Below are positions 52,669 through 64,000 of a DNA stretch of 64,000 nucleotides, one piece after another. The stretch covers positions 1 to 64,000 of the forward strand of contig NZ_LMRR01000010.1 in NCBI RefSeq assembly GCF_001426085.1, in the 5' to 3' direction. The notes under the pieces are model-generated. The model did no database searches. It had not been told where the DNA came from and worked only from the letters and a program-made list of their open reading frames with translations. Every line of letters begins with the position of its first letter. Within the stretch, counting starts at the first letter, position 1. This stretch comes from Rhodococcus sp. Leaf278 (GTDB lineage Bacteria; Actinomycetota; Actinomycetes; Mycobacteriales; Mycobacteriaceae). Made by a program: the position numbers and the translations under genes.

Positions 52669-52947
52669 ATGACCGGCCACACGATACGCCCCGAGGACAT
52701 ACTTCCCGACGGAGCCGAAACGGCCTCGTTCGACGGCCTCCCAATCCGGAAAGGCACCGTCGCGGCGTTCGTCGCGAATGCGCTGACGCTCCGCGACGAG
52801 GACCCCGGAACCGAATCCCACGATGAACTGATTGGGACCCTGAAAGACCTGACGCCACAGCTGGCGGCCATCGGTATTTTCGAGGTGTTCGAGCCCCGCG
52901 ACCCAGAAATCGCACAATTGGTCCGAGCCGTCATGCAGGAGGACTGA
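52669..52947 (+). CDS. Conserved hypothetical small protein
   Basis: A 92-residue acidic protein, MTGHTIRPEDILPDGAETAS, without signal peptide, transmembrane helix or recognised motif. The ribosome binding site GGAAGGA lies six bases before the ATG, and codon use matches the neighbours, so it is probably real. The C-terminal part (LTPQLAAIGIFEVFEPRDPE) looks folded. It is 40 bases upstream of the deacetylase gene and may share its transcript. I do not recognise the family. Confidence 0.65.
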   Translation: MTGHTIRPEDILPDGAETASFDGLPIRKGTVAAFVANALTLRDEDPGTESHDELIGTLKDLTPQLAAIGIFEVFEPRDPEIAQLVRAVMQED

Positions 52948-52987
52948 CGCCAGTTTGCCCAGTCTCGACGCGGGCAATACACCGGCC

Positions 52988-53875
52988 ATGCCTCTCCCCT
53001 CGCACGGCCGCTTCGAGTACTCCCCCATCGTGGACCGGCCACAGTTCGAGTGGCCGGGCGGCGCGCGCCTCGCGGTGTACGTAGCGGTCAACTGCGAGCA
53101 CTTTCCGTACGACGACGGCGAACCTGGCCTCGGTTACACGCCCGCAATGGATCAGCCCAATACTTACAACTGGGGCTGGCGCGAGTACGGCAACCGAGTC
53201 GGTGGGTTTCGAATCGCAGAGACATTGCAGCAGAGCGGGATTCGGCCGACCCTCCTTGTGAACACCGAGGTGTACGAGCATGCCCCGCAGCTGGTCGACG
53301 CTTTCCGCGGTTTGGGTGCTGAGGTCGTCGCGCACGGCCGAACCAATGCCGTTCAACCGAACAACCTGGATGAGGACGCCGAGCGCCGCTCGATCGACGA
53401 GGTGGCGACCGCTATCGAACGTCACGAGGGCTCACCGCCCCGGGGCTGGATGAGCCCCGGGGCCAACCCCAGCCGTGTGACCGAGGACCTGCTGGCCGAA
53501 CGCGGCTACGACTACACCTTGGATTGGCCGATCGACGATCAACCCGTGTGGCTCGAGACCAGGGGCGGGCCATTGCTGAGCGTCCCCTATCCGCACGAGG
53601 TCAACGACCTCCCGGTGTTCGTCCATCACCATCAGACCGCGGACACGTTCGAGCGCAACATCATCGACAGCTTCGACGAGCTGAAGGAGAATTCGGCGCT
53701 GCAACCCGTGGTGCTCGCGATCTCGTTGCACGCCTTCCTCACCGGGCAGCCCTACCGACTCCGGCGGTTACGCGCAGCGCTGAAGCACATGACCGACAAC
53801 AGCGACGGCGTCTGGTTCACCACCCCCGGCGACATCGCGGCGCACTACCGCGCGGTTGTACCGCCCAGTCGTTAG
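52988..53875 (+). CDS. Polysaccharide deacetylase-family protein (PuuE-like)
   Basis: A 295-residue NodB-homology protein of the allantoinase-PuuE/cytosolic branch. It starts MPLPSHGRFEYSPIVDRPQFEWPGG; AVYVAVNCEHF, TYNWGWREYGNRVGGFRIAETL, VVAHGRTN, GWMSPGANPSRVTEDLLAERGYDY and LAISLHAFLTGQPYRL follow the NodB barrel. The canonical metal His pair of motif 2 (H[S/T]xxH) is replaced around EVVAHGRTN, as in the PuuE-like group. Substrate unknown, not necessarily a polysaccharide. A TTG at 52955 could extend it by 11 codons, with AGGAGG about 13 bases before. Confidence 0.82.
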   Translation: MPLPSHGRFEYSPIVDRPQFEWPGGARLAVYVAVNCEHFPYDDGEPGLGYTPAMDQPNTYNWGWREYGNRVGGFRIAETLQQSGIRPTLLVNTEVYEHAPQLVDAFRGLGAEVVAHGRTNAVQPNNLDEDAERRSIDEVATAIERHEGSPPRGWMSPGANPSRVTEDLLAERGYDYTLDWPIDDQPVWLETRGGPLLSVPYPHEVNDLPVFVHHHQTADTFERNIIDSFDELKENSALQPVVLAISLHAFLTGQPYRLRRLRAALKHMTDNSDGVWFTTPGDIAAHYRAVVPPSR

Positions 53876-53902
53876 ATCGGCAGGACCGCAGACGGCGTGT
53901 AG

Positions 53903-55768
53903 TCAGGCTGCGCGCCGTTTTCGTCGGTGGTAGCTGGGGATGGGTTGTCTCGTGGGGTCCACGGATTCGGGTGGAATCACGTAGGGGTGTCCGTCGTCGC
54001 CCATGACCACCTGCCAGTCGCCGTGGTGGACGAGGCGGTGGCATTCCCCGCAGACCAGCGCGAGGTTGTTCAGATCGGTGTGGCCGCCGTCTTCCCAGAA
54101 TTTCACGTGGTGGACGAGGCGGTGGCATTCCCCGCAGACCAGCGCGAGGTTGTTCAGATCGGTGTGGCCGCCGTCTTCCCAGAATTTCACGTGGTGGGCT
54201 TGGCACCATTGTGCAGGTCGGCCGCACATCACGCAGCAGGTATCGCGGATGGTCAGCGCGATACGTTGGTCCTCGCTGGCGAGTCTGGTGGTCCGTCCGA
54301 GCGCGAGGGGGACACCGTTGTGGTCGACGATGACGGGTGTCAGGTCTGCGTCGCAGGTGAGAAGTTCGGCGAGGGAGCGACTGATCGGGCCGGTCCAGTC
54401 GAGGTGGAACGGCCAGTCGACGTCACCCGGCTCGGGCGCAGACCTCGACCTGGCATCGCCACCACCGGCTGCTGCACCGCGACCGTCCGTATTACCCGGC
54501 TCGGAGACAGACCTCTGCCCGGCATCATCACCACCACCGGCTTCGGCACCGGCACCATCACCACCGGCTGTTGCCCGACATGGAGCGTCAATGTCCCCTC
54601 GGGCGGCGCCATCAGCGCGCGCGCCGGTGCGACCGTTGCTGTCGCTGACTTCGTGACGCACAGTATCGCCGCCGGAGCCGATCGTGTCCTGACCGGCATC
54701 GTCGCTCGACGCATTGTCGGCCGCATCAGTCCGATCGGATTGCGTTGTAGTGCTAGAGGTTTGCTCCTTGCCGTCGCGAACGAGCAAGTCCCGCAGGGGA
54801 ACGATCAGGTGCACCGACGCCCGCGACCCGCCCGCCGACCCCCGGCTACCCCCTCGCAGGTGTCGGTCGAGAATCTGATCGAGTGCATCGGCTCGGCGCT
54901 TCGACGGACTCCGCGGATCACGCTCGCCGCCGGGGCCGGGGCGCGGCGCGGTCAGTGCCGACAACGCGGTGAGCAGCTTCTCGGCCAGCAACCGGTCGGC
55001 GTTACCACCGAACTGATAACGACCGTTCGCGAGAGGATGCAGATCGAACCGATTCAAGCCCGAATTCTCCGACACTGGCACCGGCGGTGGCCCCGACGGA
55101 ACAGGCTCGGGCCCATCAGGTTCGGGTCCCGACGTACCGCCGACGTCGGGATCCGAACCCGCTTCCCCACCACCCTTGTCGTCGGAATCCGCATCGCCGG
55201 TGCCCGAGGATGCGGCGTCGGCCCGGCTCGCCTGTTCCTGCTCCCGTCGTTCCTGATCCGCCCTCTCATGCCGCGCTCGAGCGTCCTCCGCGGCAGCATG
55301 CGCCAAAGCCTGCGCGCGCGAGGAGACATGGCCGGCGGTGCTGCGCAACGCGGTGTCGAGGAGTTCGGCGACGATTGCGTCGCGCCGGTCCTGATCCAGT
55401 GTCGGATCGGCCACCAGCACGACGTCGTATCCCTCGGCGATCGCCATGGCGTGCGCGGCATGGATCCGCCCCGCGGCGAGGGCGTCGAGCACGGTGTGAT
55501 GATCGCCCAGCCAGTACCCCAGCGCGTTCTGGCGGGTAGCGGATCCGTCGGTGATCCGCACCGATCGGGCAAACCAGCGGGTGACGGACGAGTGCCCGAG
55601 TTTCATCGCCAAGCCGCGTCGGTCGATCTCGGCGAGCAGTGTCAATCTGGTTGCCGCGAGGGCATTCTCGAGGGAGGTCACGTCAGCAAGCTCGGAGACC
55701 AATTCCTGGTCACCGAGCCCGAACACATCCCCCCATGTCTTCACACCGCGAAAGCTATACCCACCCAC
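53903..55768 (-). CDS. DUF222/HNH endonuclease (13E12 repeat type) with duplicated HNH core
   Basis: A 621-residue protein with the usual two-part layout. Residues 1-330 are DUF222 helices (ELVSELADVTSLENALAATRL, HTVLDALAAGRIHAAHAMAIAEGYD, NADRLLAEKLLTALSAL) broken by a charged, low-complexity insert. After a long Gly/Asp-rich linker comes a zinc HNH domain (CVMCGRPAQWCQAHHV). The core HVKFWEDGGHTDLNNLAL...CGECHRLVH occurs twice in tandem because of an exact 84-bp repeat, so the ββα-metal motif is duplicated in frame. This family is multicopy and variable in Rhodococcus and mycobacteria; biological role unknown. Whether the duplicated enzyme still cuts DNA is open. Confidence 0.87.
   Translation of the reverse strand: MGGYSFRGVKTWGDVFGLGDQELVSELADVTSLENALAATRLTLLAEIDRRGLAMKLGHSSVTRWFARSVRITDGSATRQNALGYWLGDHHTVLDALAAGRIHAAHAMAIAEGYDVVLVADPTLDQDRRDAIVAELLDTALRSTAGHVSSRAQALAHAAAEDARARHERADQERREQEQASRADAASSGTGDADSDDKGGGEAGSDPDVGGTSGPEPDGPEPVPSGPPPVPVSENSGLNRFDLHPLANGRYQFGGNADRLLAEKLLTALSALTAPRPGPGGERDPRSPSKRRADALDQILDRHLRGGSRGSAGGSRASVHLIVPLRDLLVRDGKEQTSSTTTQSDRTDAADNASSDDAGQDTIGSGGDTVRHEVSDSNGRTGARADGAARGDIDAPCRATAGGDGAGAEAGGGDDAGQRSVSEPGNTDGRGAAAGGGDARSRSAPEPGDVDWPFHLDWTGPISRSLAELLTCDADLTPVIVDHNGVPLALGRTTRLASEDQRIALTIRDTCCVMCGRPAQWCQAHHVKFWEDGGHTDLNNLALVCGECHRLVHHVKFWEDGGHTDLNNLALVCGECHRLVHHGDWQVVMGDDGHPYVIPPESVDPTRQPIPSYHRRKRRAA
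54023..54190. repeat. Exact 84-bp tandem duplication in the HNH gene
   Basis: Bases 54023-54106 and 54107-54190 appear identical over 84 bases, and the first seven bases of a third copy follow. The unit encodes 28 residues that carry the HNH catalytic core. The identity means the event is recent or maintained by recombination; a read-collapse or assembly artefact is possible but would more often remove than create such a repeat. Confidence 0.9.
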
Positions 55769-55792
55769 CGACAGACTTTTCCGATGACTCGG

Positions 55793-56194
55793 CTACAACG
55801 CACGCATGCTCTTGTTCCGGGCATTGTGGGTGAGCTCGGCCAGTCCGAGCTCTTCGAGGAGCGGCGGTAGGTACATCCCGAACCGCCCGCGGTATCCGTT
55901 CCTGAGTCCGTACCAACCGCCGACCGGGTTGTCCGGCGAGCGCCCCCACGCTTCGACCGTTTCCGGTGCCGCCGGCTTCTTCTCGTCTGCGGCACCTAGC
56001 AGTACCCAGTCAGCACGTTCGGTGAGCCAGCCGTGCAAATCTTCGACGGCCTCGATGCGGTATCGCAGTGTCGTCGATCCCACCTGGCATACGAGGGCCG
56101 CCGGCTCGAGGTCGGGATCACGATACATGGTGTACGCCGAGGTCCCGGGGGCGGTCGTGAGAGCCCAGGGGTCGGATTTGGTTCCACTGGTCAT
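55793..56194 (-). CDS. Conserved hypothetical protein
   Basis: A 133-residue cytosolic protein, MTSGTKSDPWALTTAPGTSAYTMYRD. Tryptophan-containing segments (DWVLLGAADEKKPA, VEAWGRSPDNPVGGWYGL) and a C-terminal YLPPLLEELGLAELTHN suggest a folded single domain. I know similar proteins only as uncharacterised actinobacterial families. The start at 56194 is chosen because the sequence upstream is not protein-like; the ribosome binding site is weak. It ends 24 bases before the HNH gene begins, same strand. Confidence 0.7.
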   Translation of the reverse strand: MTSGTKSDPWALTTAPGTSAYTMYRDPDLEPAALVCQVGSTTLRYRIEAVEDLHGWLTERADWVLLGAADEKKPAAPETVEAWGRSPDNPVGGWYGLRNGYRGRFGMYLPPLLEELGLAELTHNARNKSMRAL

Positions 56195-56325
56195 GTCCGG
56201 GGTCCGTTCGGTTGTCGCAGTCAGCCGATGGACAGAAAGCTCGACCGAGCACGGTGATTGCCTCATACGGCTCGGTCAGTGTGGACCCGCCGAACGATCA
56301 ACGCAACCAGCTCCCGACGCGGGCG

Positions 56326-58158
56326 CTACGGCGCGACGGTGCGGTACCGCAGCATCATTTCGTGGTCCTCGTGGTCGAGCATGTGGCAGTGCCACATGTA
56401 CCCCTGCAGTTCGGTCGGCCCCGGAGCCGGCATGTCGTGACCACCCATATCGTGGCCACTCATATCGCCACCTCCGTGGTGCGAGGCCGGACCCGCGAAG
56501 GTGGCGTCGGGATCGAAGCCGAGTTCGTCGGCCGTCGGGAATCGCACGAGGATCTGAGTGACAGTGCCCGGGTACGTGTTGACGGTGTCCTTCCACCCGG
56601 CTTCCCAGGTGGCCGGCGGCACCGATGGACCGGTGAGGAACTTCTCCACCGGCGGAGCCCATCTGGTGCCGAAGGTCGGCCGCGGGAAATCACGCTGGTA
56701 GGCGGCGAGGTCGATCGGGATGCGGCCCAGCGTCCGAAAGTGCGCCAGGTGCAGGTGAATCGGGTGCGGCTCCACCGTCGTGTTGACGATGTTCCACATC
56801 TCTACCGTGCCCTGCTTGGGCATCTCGATGTCCGGGTCGGAATACCGCAGGTTGTTCAGGTTCATCAGCGTCATGTCCAGGTTCAGCCCACCGGAGGGCT
56901 GATTGACGGTGACGGTGCGCGTGAAAGCGGGTGTCGGCAACGCGGGCAACAGATCCGGCTGCCCCTTACCTCCGCGCAACAGGGACGGCATGCCGCCCCG
57001 GAACCCTGCCGCGGACGCGACGCGGAACTGGCAGAACATCGGCATCGGGACGGCTCCCAGCGACGCGGCCTGCGCCGGCGGCGGCTCGTCGTTGAGCAAC
57101 TCGACCAACGCCCCTGCCTCGACGGCTCCGAAGTCGACGAGGATGTCTACGCGCTCGGCGGGTGCGAGTCGGATGCTGGTGGTCTCCACCGGCGCATCGA
57201 GCAATCCGCCGTCGTTACCGATGACCCAGAAGCGAAGTCTGTTGGTGAAGAACAGGTTCCACACGCTGTACGAACCGGCGTTGACGAGCCGCAGTCGGTA
57301 CATGCCCCGCGCGACTTCCATCGTCGGCCAGATCTTGCCGTTGACGACACCCACGTCGCCGGTGCCGCCGCCTTCCCACTTACCTTGCGGCACGGTGATA
57401 TTGGAGCGGATGCTCATGCTGCCGTCGGGGTTCATTATCTTTTCCTGCAGCACCAACGGTAGCTCGAATTCACCCGAGGGCAGGCCGAGGGCATTGTCGG
57501 AGGTGCCGGTGTCCCAGCGATCACGGACGAGGTTCATACCGAGCAGGCCGGCGTAGACGTTGATACGCGTCATCGACATGGCGTGGTCGTGGTACCACAG
57601 CCCGGCGGCGTCGTTGAGCCCGGAAAAGTTGTGCGTCATCGACTCGCCCGGGCGCACCAACATTTCGGAGTGACCGTCGCTGGCCGGTTCGGTGATACTG
57701 CCGTGGAAGTGCAGCGCTGTGGGCGTCATCGTGCGGTCCATCTCGCTCATACCGTGCAGCGAGGTGTCGATGTCGGCGGCGAGAGGATTACCGGCGGTGG
57801 TGTTCGAGTACTTCAACGTCCAGGGCTGACCGGTCTGCGATTCGATGGTGGGACCGAGGTAGTCGCACTGGCCGTAGCCGAAGGTGGGCGCGGGCCTGAG
57901 ATCGGCGTGGAACGTGTGGGTGGCGCTGTGCGCGTCGAGCGAGATCTCGGTACCGGTGATCAGCGGCAACCGCGGCAGTTCGTCTCGGAACGGCGTCAGC
58001 GGCGGCGAATGAAACAGCAGTGGGCTCTGACCACGGAGGAAGTCGTCGGCCAGTGCTCGACGCGTCGTCGACGCCACCGGGATTGCTGCCGCTCCGGCTG
58101 CCACTGCGGCGACCGCCAGCCCACGTAGGGCTGTTCGTCTGGACACGGAGCCGCTCAC
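56326..58158 (-). CDS. Multicopper oxidase, Tat-exported
   Basis: A 610-residue three-cupredoxin oxidase of the bilirubin oxidase/CotA/phenoxazinone synthase branch. The N-terminus [20 protein letters not shown] is a Tat signal (RR-x-A-L-R), so it folds with copper before export. Copper ligands are visible: LHFHGSI and [10 protein letters not shown] (type 3/2), [11 protein letters not shown], and [13 protein letters not shown] (HCH with type 1 Cys; Met axial). Near the C-terminus is a His/Met-rich insert ([19 protein letters not shown]) that may bind Cu(I). Likely substrates are phenols, metals or Cu(I). GTG start; AGGAGG about 12 bases upstream. The gene lies opposite a ugpC-type ATPase gene. 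Confidence 0.9.
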   Translation of the reverse strand: MSGSVSRRTALRGLAVAAVAAGAAAIPVASTTRRALADDFLRGQSPLLFHSPPLTPFRDELPRLPLITGTEISLDAHSATHTFHADLRPAPTFGYGQCDYLGPTIESQTGQPWTLKYSNTTAGNPLAADIDTSLHGMSEMDRTMTPTALHFHGSITEPASDGHSEMLVRPGESMTHNFSGLNDAAGLWYHDHAMSMTRINVYAGLLGMNLVRDRWDTGTSDNALGLPSGEFELPLVLQEKIMNPDGSMSIRSNITVPQGKWEGGGTGDVGVVNGKIWPTMEVARGMYRLRLVNAGSYSVWNLFFTNRLRFWVIGNDGGLLDAPVETTSIRLAPAERVDILVDFGAVEAGALVELLNDEPPPAQAASLGAVPMPMFCQFRVASAAGFRGGMPSLLRGGKGQPDLLPALPTPAFTRTVTVNQPSGGLNLDMTLMNLNNLRYSDPDIEMPKQGTVEMWNIVNTTVEPHPIHLHLAHFRTLGRIPIDLAAYQRDFPRPTFGTRWAPPVEKFLTGPSVPPATWEAGWKDTVNTYPGTVTQILVRFPTADELGFDPDATFAGPASHHGGGDMSGHDMGGHDMPAPGPTELQGYMWHCHMLDHEDHEMMLRYRTVAP

Positions 58159-58275
58159 CCGGCCACCTTCCTCCTGGTTGTGATTGGGCCCATACTATGT
58201 GCTGGTCGGCTCCCGCCGTCACCCCACACTCGGATCGTCCGGCACGTTCCTGCCGGTGGAGGGATCTATTTCGTC

Positions 58276-59346
58276 ATGGCAACAATCTCGTTCGAGCGCA
58301 CGACCAGGCTTTTTCCCGGCTCCGACACCCCCGCGGTGAACGAGCTGGACCTGCACATCGAGGACGGTGAGTTCCTCGTTCTGGTCGGCCCCTCCGGCTG
58401 CGGTAAGTCGACGTCGCTCCGAATGCTCGCAGGGCTGGAAGAGGTCAATTCCGGTCGCATCCTCATAGGCGGCAAGGATGTCACCAATTCCGAACCCAAG
58501 GATCGCGACATCGCGATGGTGTTCCAGAATTACGCGCTCTATCCACACATGACCGTCGCCGAGAACATGGGGTTCGCCCTCAAGTTGGCGAAGGCGAACA
58601 AGGAAGACATTCGCACCCGCGTCGAGGAGGCCGCGAAGCTGCTCGACCTCGAGCCGTACCTCGACCGCAAGCCGAAGGCCCTCTCCGGCGGGCAGCGGCA
58701 GCGAGTCGCCATGGGACGCGCCATCGTTCGGCAACCCCAGGTCTTCCTTATGGACGAGCCGCTGAGCAACCTCGACGCCAAACTGAGGGTCCAGACGCGT
58801 ACTCAGATCGCTCAGTTGCAGCGTCGGCTCGGCACGACGACGGTGTACGTCACCCACGATCAGGTCGAGGCCATGACGATGGGCGATCGCGTCGCGGTGC
58901 TCAAAGGTGGTGTGCTGCAACAGTGCGCCACACCCCGCGAGCTCTACCGCACTCCGGTGAACGCATTTGTCGCCGGGTTCATGGGTTCACCATCGATGAA
59001 TCTGTTCCGCGCTCCGGTCACCGACGGCGGCGTTCGCCTGGCCGATCAGGTGATCCCGGTGCCGCGTCAGACCCTCGGTTCCGCGACCGAGGTGATGTTC
59101 GGTATCCGACCCGAGCACATCGAGATAGCCGACAGCGGAATTGCTCTCGAGATCGACGTCGTCGAAGAGCTCGGTTCCGAAGCATTCGTGTTCGGACGAG
59201 CAGACATCAACGGGAAGTCCGAAACCATTGTCGCTCGGGCCGACTGGCGTAGCCCGCCGGAGAAGGGCGACCGCGTCCACGTCCGCATCGACGACGCGCA
59301 CGCGCACATCTTCGACGCCTCGGGCGACGGCCTTCGCCTGAACTGA
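58276..59346 (+). CDS. ugpC: Sugar/sn-glycerol-3-phosphate ABC ATPase (UgpC/MsmK type)
   Basis: A 356-residue MalK-like ATPase. Walker A is GPSGCGKST, the Q-loop [13 protein letters not shown], the signature [15 protein letters not shown], Walker [13 protein letters not shown], the switch His in VYVTHDQ. The C-terminal TOBE/regulatory domain ([17 protein letters not shown]) has two OB-like folds. No permeases or binding protein are adjacent, so it is probably a shared ATPase serving several carbohydrate importers, as in other Gram-positives. The start is placed at 58276 (MATISFERT). A TACTAT -10-like hexamer lies at 58193-58198. Confidence 0.9.
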   Translation: MATISFERTTRLFPGSDTPAVNELDLHIEDGEFLVLVGPSGCGKSTSLRMLAGLEEVNSGRILIGGKDVTNSEPKDRDIAMVFQNYALYPHMTVAENMGFALKLAKANKEDIRTRVEEAAKLLDLEPYLDRKPKALSGGQRQRVAMGRAIVRQPQVFLMDEPLSNLDAKLRVQTRTQIAQLQRRLGTTTVYVTHDQVEAMTMGDRVAVLKGGVLQQCATPRELYRTPVNAFVAGFMGSPSMNLFRAPVTDGGVRLADQVIPVPRQTLGSATEVMFGIRPEHIEIADSGIALEIDVVEELGSEAFVFGRADINGKSETIVARADWRSPPEKGDRVHVRIDDAHAHIFDASGDGLRLN

Positions 59347-59354
59347 CCACCTAC

Positions 59355-59400
59355 GTCGTGCGCGTTTTGCGTAGCTCCAAGTACGCACAACGCGCACGAC
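59355..59400. terminator. 19-bp hairpin between convergent ugpC and asd
   Basis: GTCGTGCGCGTTTTGCGTA (59355-59373) pairs with 59382-59400 with one mismatch around an eight-base loop. It lies eight bases after the ugpC stop and one base before the asd stop on the other strand. As at 19719 and 36546, there is no U-tract. Confidence 0.7.
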
Positions 59401-59401
59401 C

Positions 59402-61692
<2,291 letters not shown>

Positions 61693-61840
61693 GCGTATTA
61701 CCTCCGCTGGATAGCCGACAATCGTTCGATTGTCCGCGGGTCACCTTACCGAGCGAGCGGCCCGAACAGTGGTTCGGGTAGCTCCGAGCTGGGATTTCAG
61801 GGTGGTCTGCCTGCGGCTTCGCCTGTCTTAACATGTTCCA

Positions 61841-64000
<2,160 letters not shown>

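Noticed and set aside
53927-55870. 647-residue frame antisense to the HNH gene
   Set aside because: The minus-strand frame has DUF222 and HNH motifs; the plus-strand one has none.

Overview
The window is GC-rich actinobacterial chromosome, most likely Rhodococcus (Rhodococcoides) or a close relative in the Mycobacteriales. The reasons are gene order that follows the Mycobacterium tuberculosis Rv3654c-Rv3683 segment almost gene by gene, a second anchor matching Rv3708c-Rv3710 (asd, ask, leuA), a WhiB regulator, F420-type enzymes, many GTG/TTG starts and pervasive ATGA/GTGA stop-start overlaps. No transposase, CRISPR array, rRNA operon or prophage block was seen.

Layout. (1) 0-5 kb: a hot-dog dehydratase gene and a lactate-use module (FadR-type regulator, lactate permease, FMN lactate dehydrogenase) with a readable promoter and operator. 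(2) 5.1-9.7 kb, minus strand: a compact Tad/Flp pilus operon (ssd/cpaE-like, tadA, tadB, tadC, Flp-type pilin, TadE, TadE-like). (3) 9.7-11.3 kb: a HAD hydrolase gene flanked by two non-coding RNAs: a 6C RNA on the minus strand and, on the plus strand, a promoter-to-terminator transcript at the locus of the RNA-polymerase-binding Ms1/MTS2823 RNA. (4) 11.3-38.2 kb: conserved core with the dpp peptide importer, acs, an MHS transporter, holin-like protein, ephE, marP, CoA pyrophosphatase, thioredoxin-like protein, nth, crp, a metallo-hydrolase, RidA, two Get3-like ATPases, whiB4, ponA2, YqeY, a metallophosphoesterase and tRNA-Pro(CGG). An oxidoreductase plus WS/DGAT-like acyltransferase pair is inserted here relative to M. 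tuberculosis.

(5) 38.3-59.3 kb: an accessory stretch between the two syntenic anchors. It holds an ABC efflux operon, a HAD/GH15/SDR/F420-oxidoreductase operon, dps and katA, a TetR-FMO-GMC-ADC-like operon, a polysaccharide deacetylase, a DUF222/HNH (13E12-type) protein with an exact internal 84-bp duplication, a multicopper oxidase and a UgpC-type ATPase. (6) 59.4-64 kb: asd and lysC (with the internal start for the beta subunit), a FUSC membrane protein, and leuA (cut by the window end) behind a leucine-rich leader peptide and hairpin.

The regulation that can be read fits together. Crp is encoded here, and sites resembling its consensus sit upstream of acs and whiB4. The lactate genes have an LldR-like operator on the start site. 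The leu leader looks like transcription attenuation. Several convergent gene pairs are separated by long perfect or near-perfect hairpins without U-tracts, two of which are clear relatives with compensating base changes.
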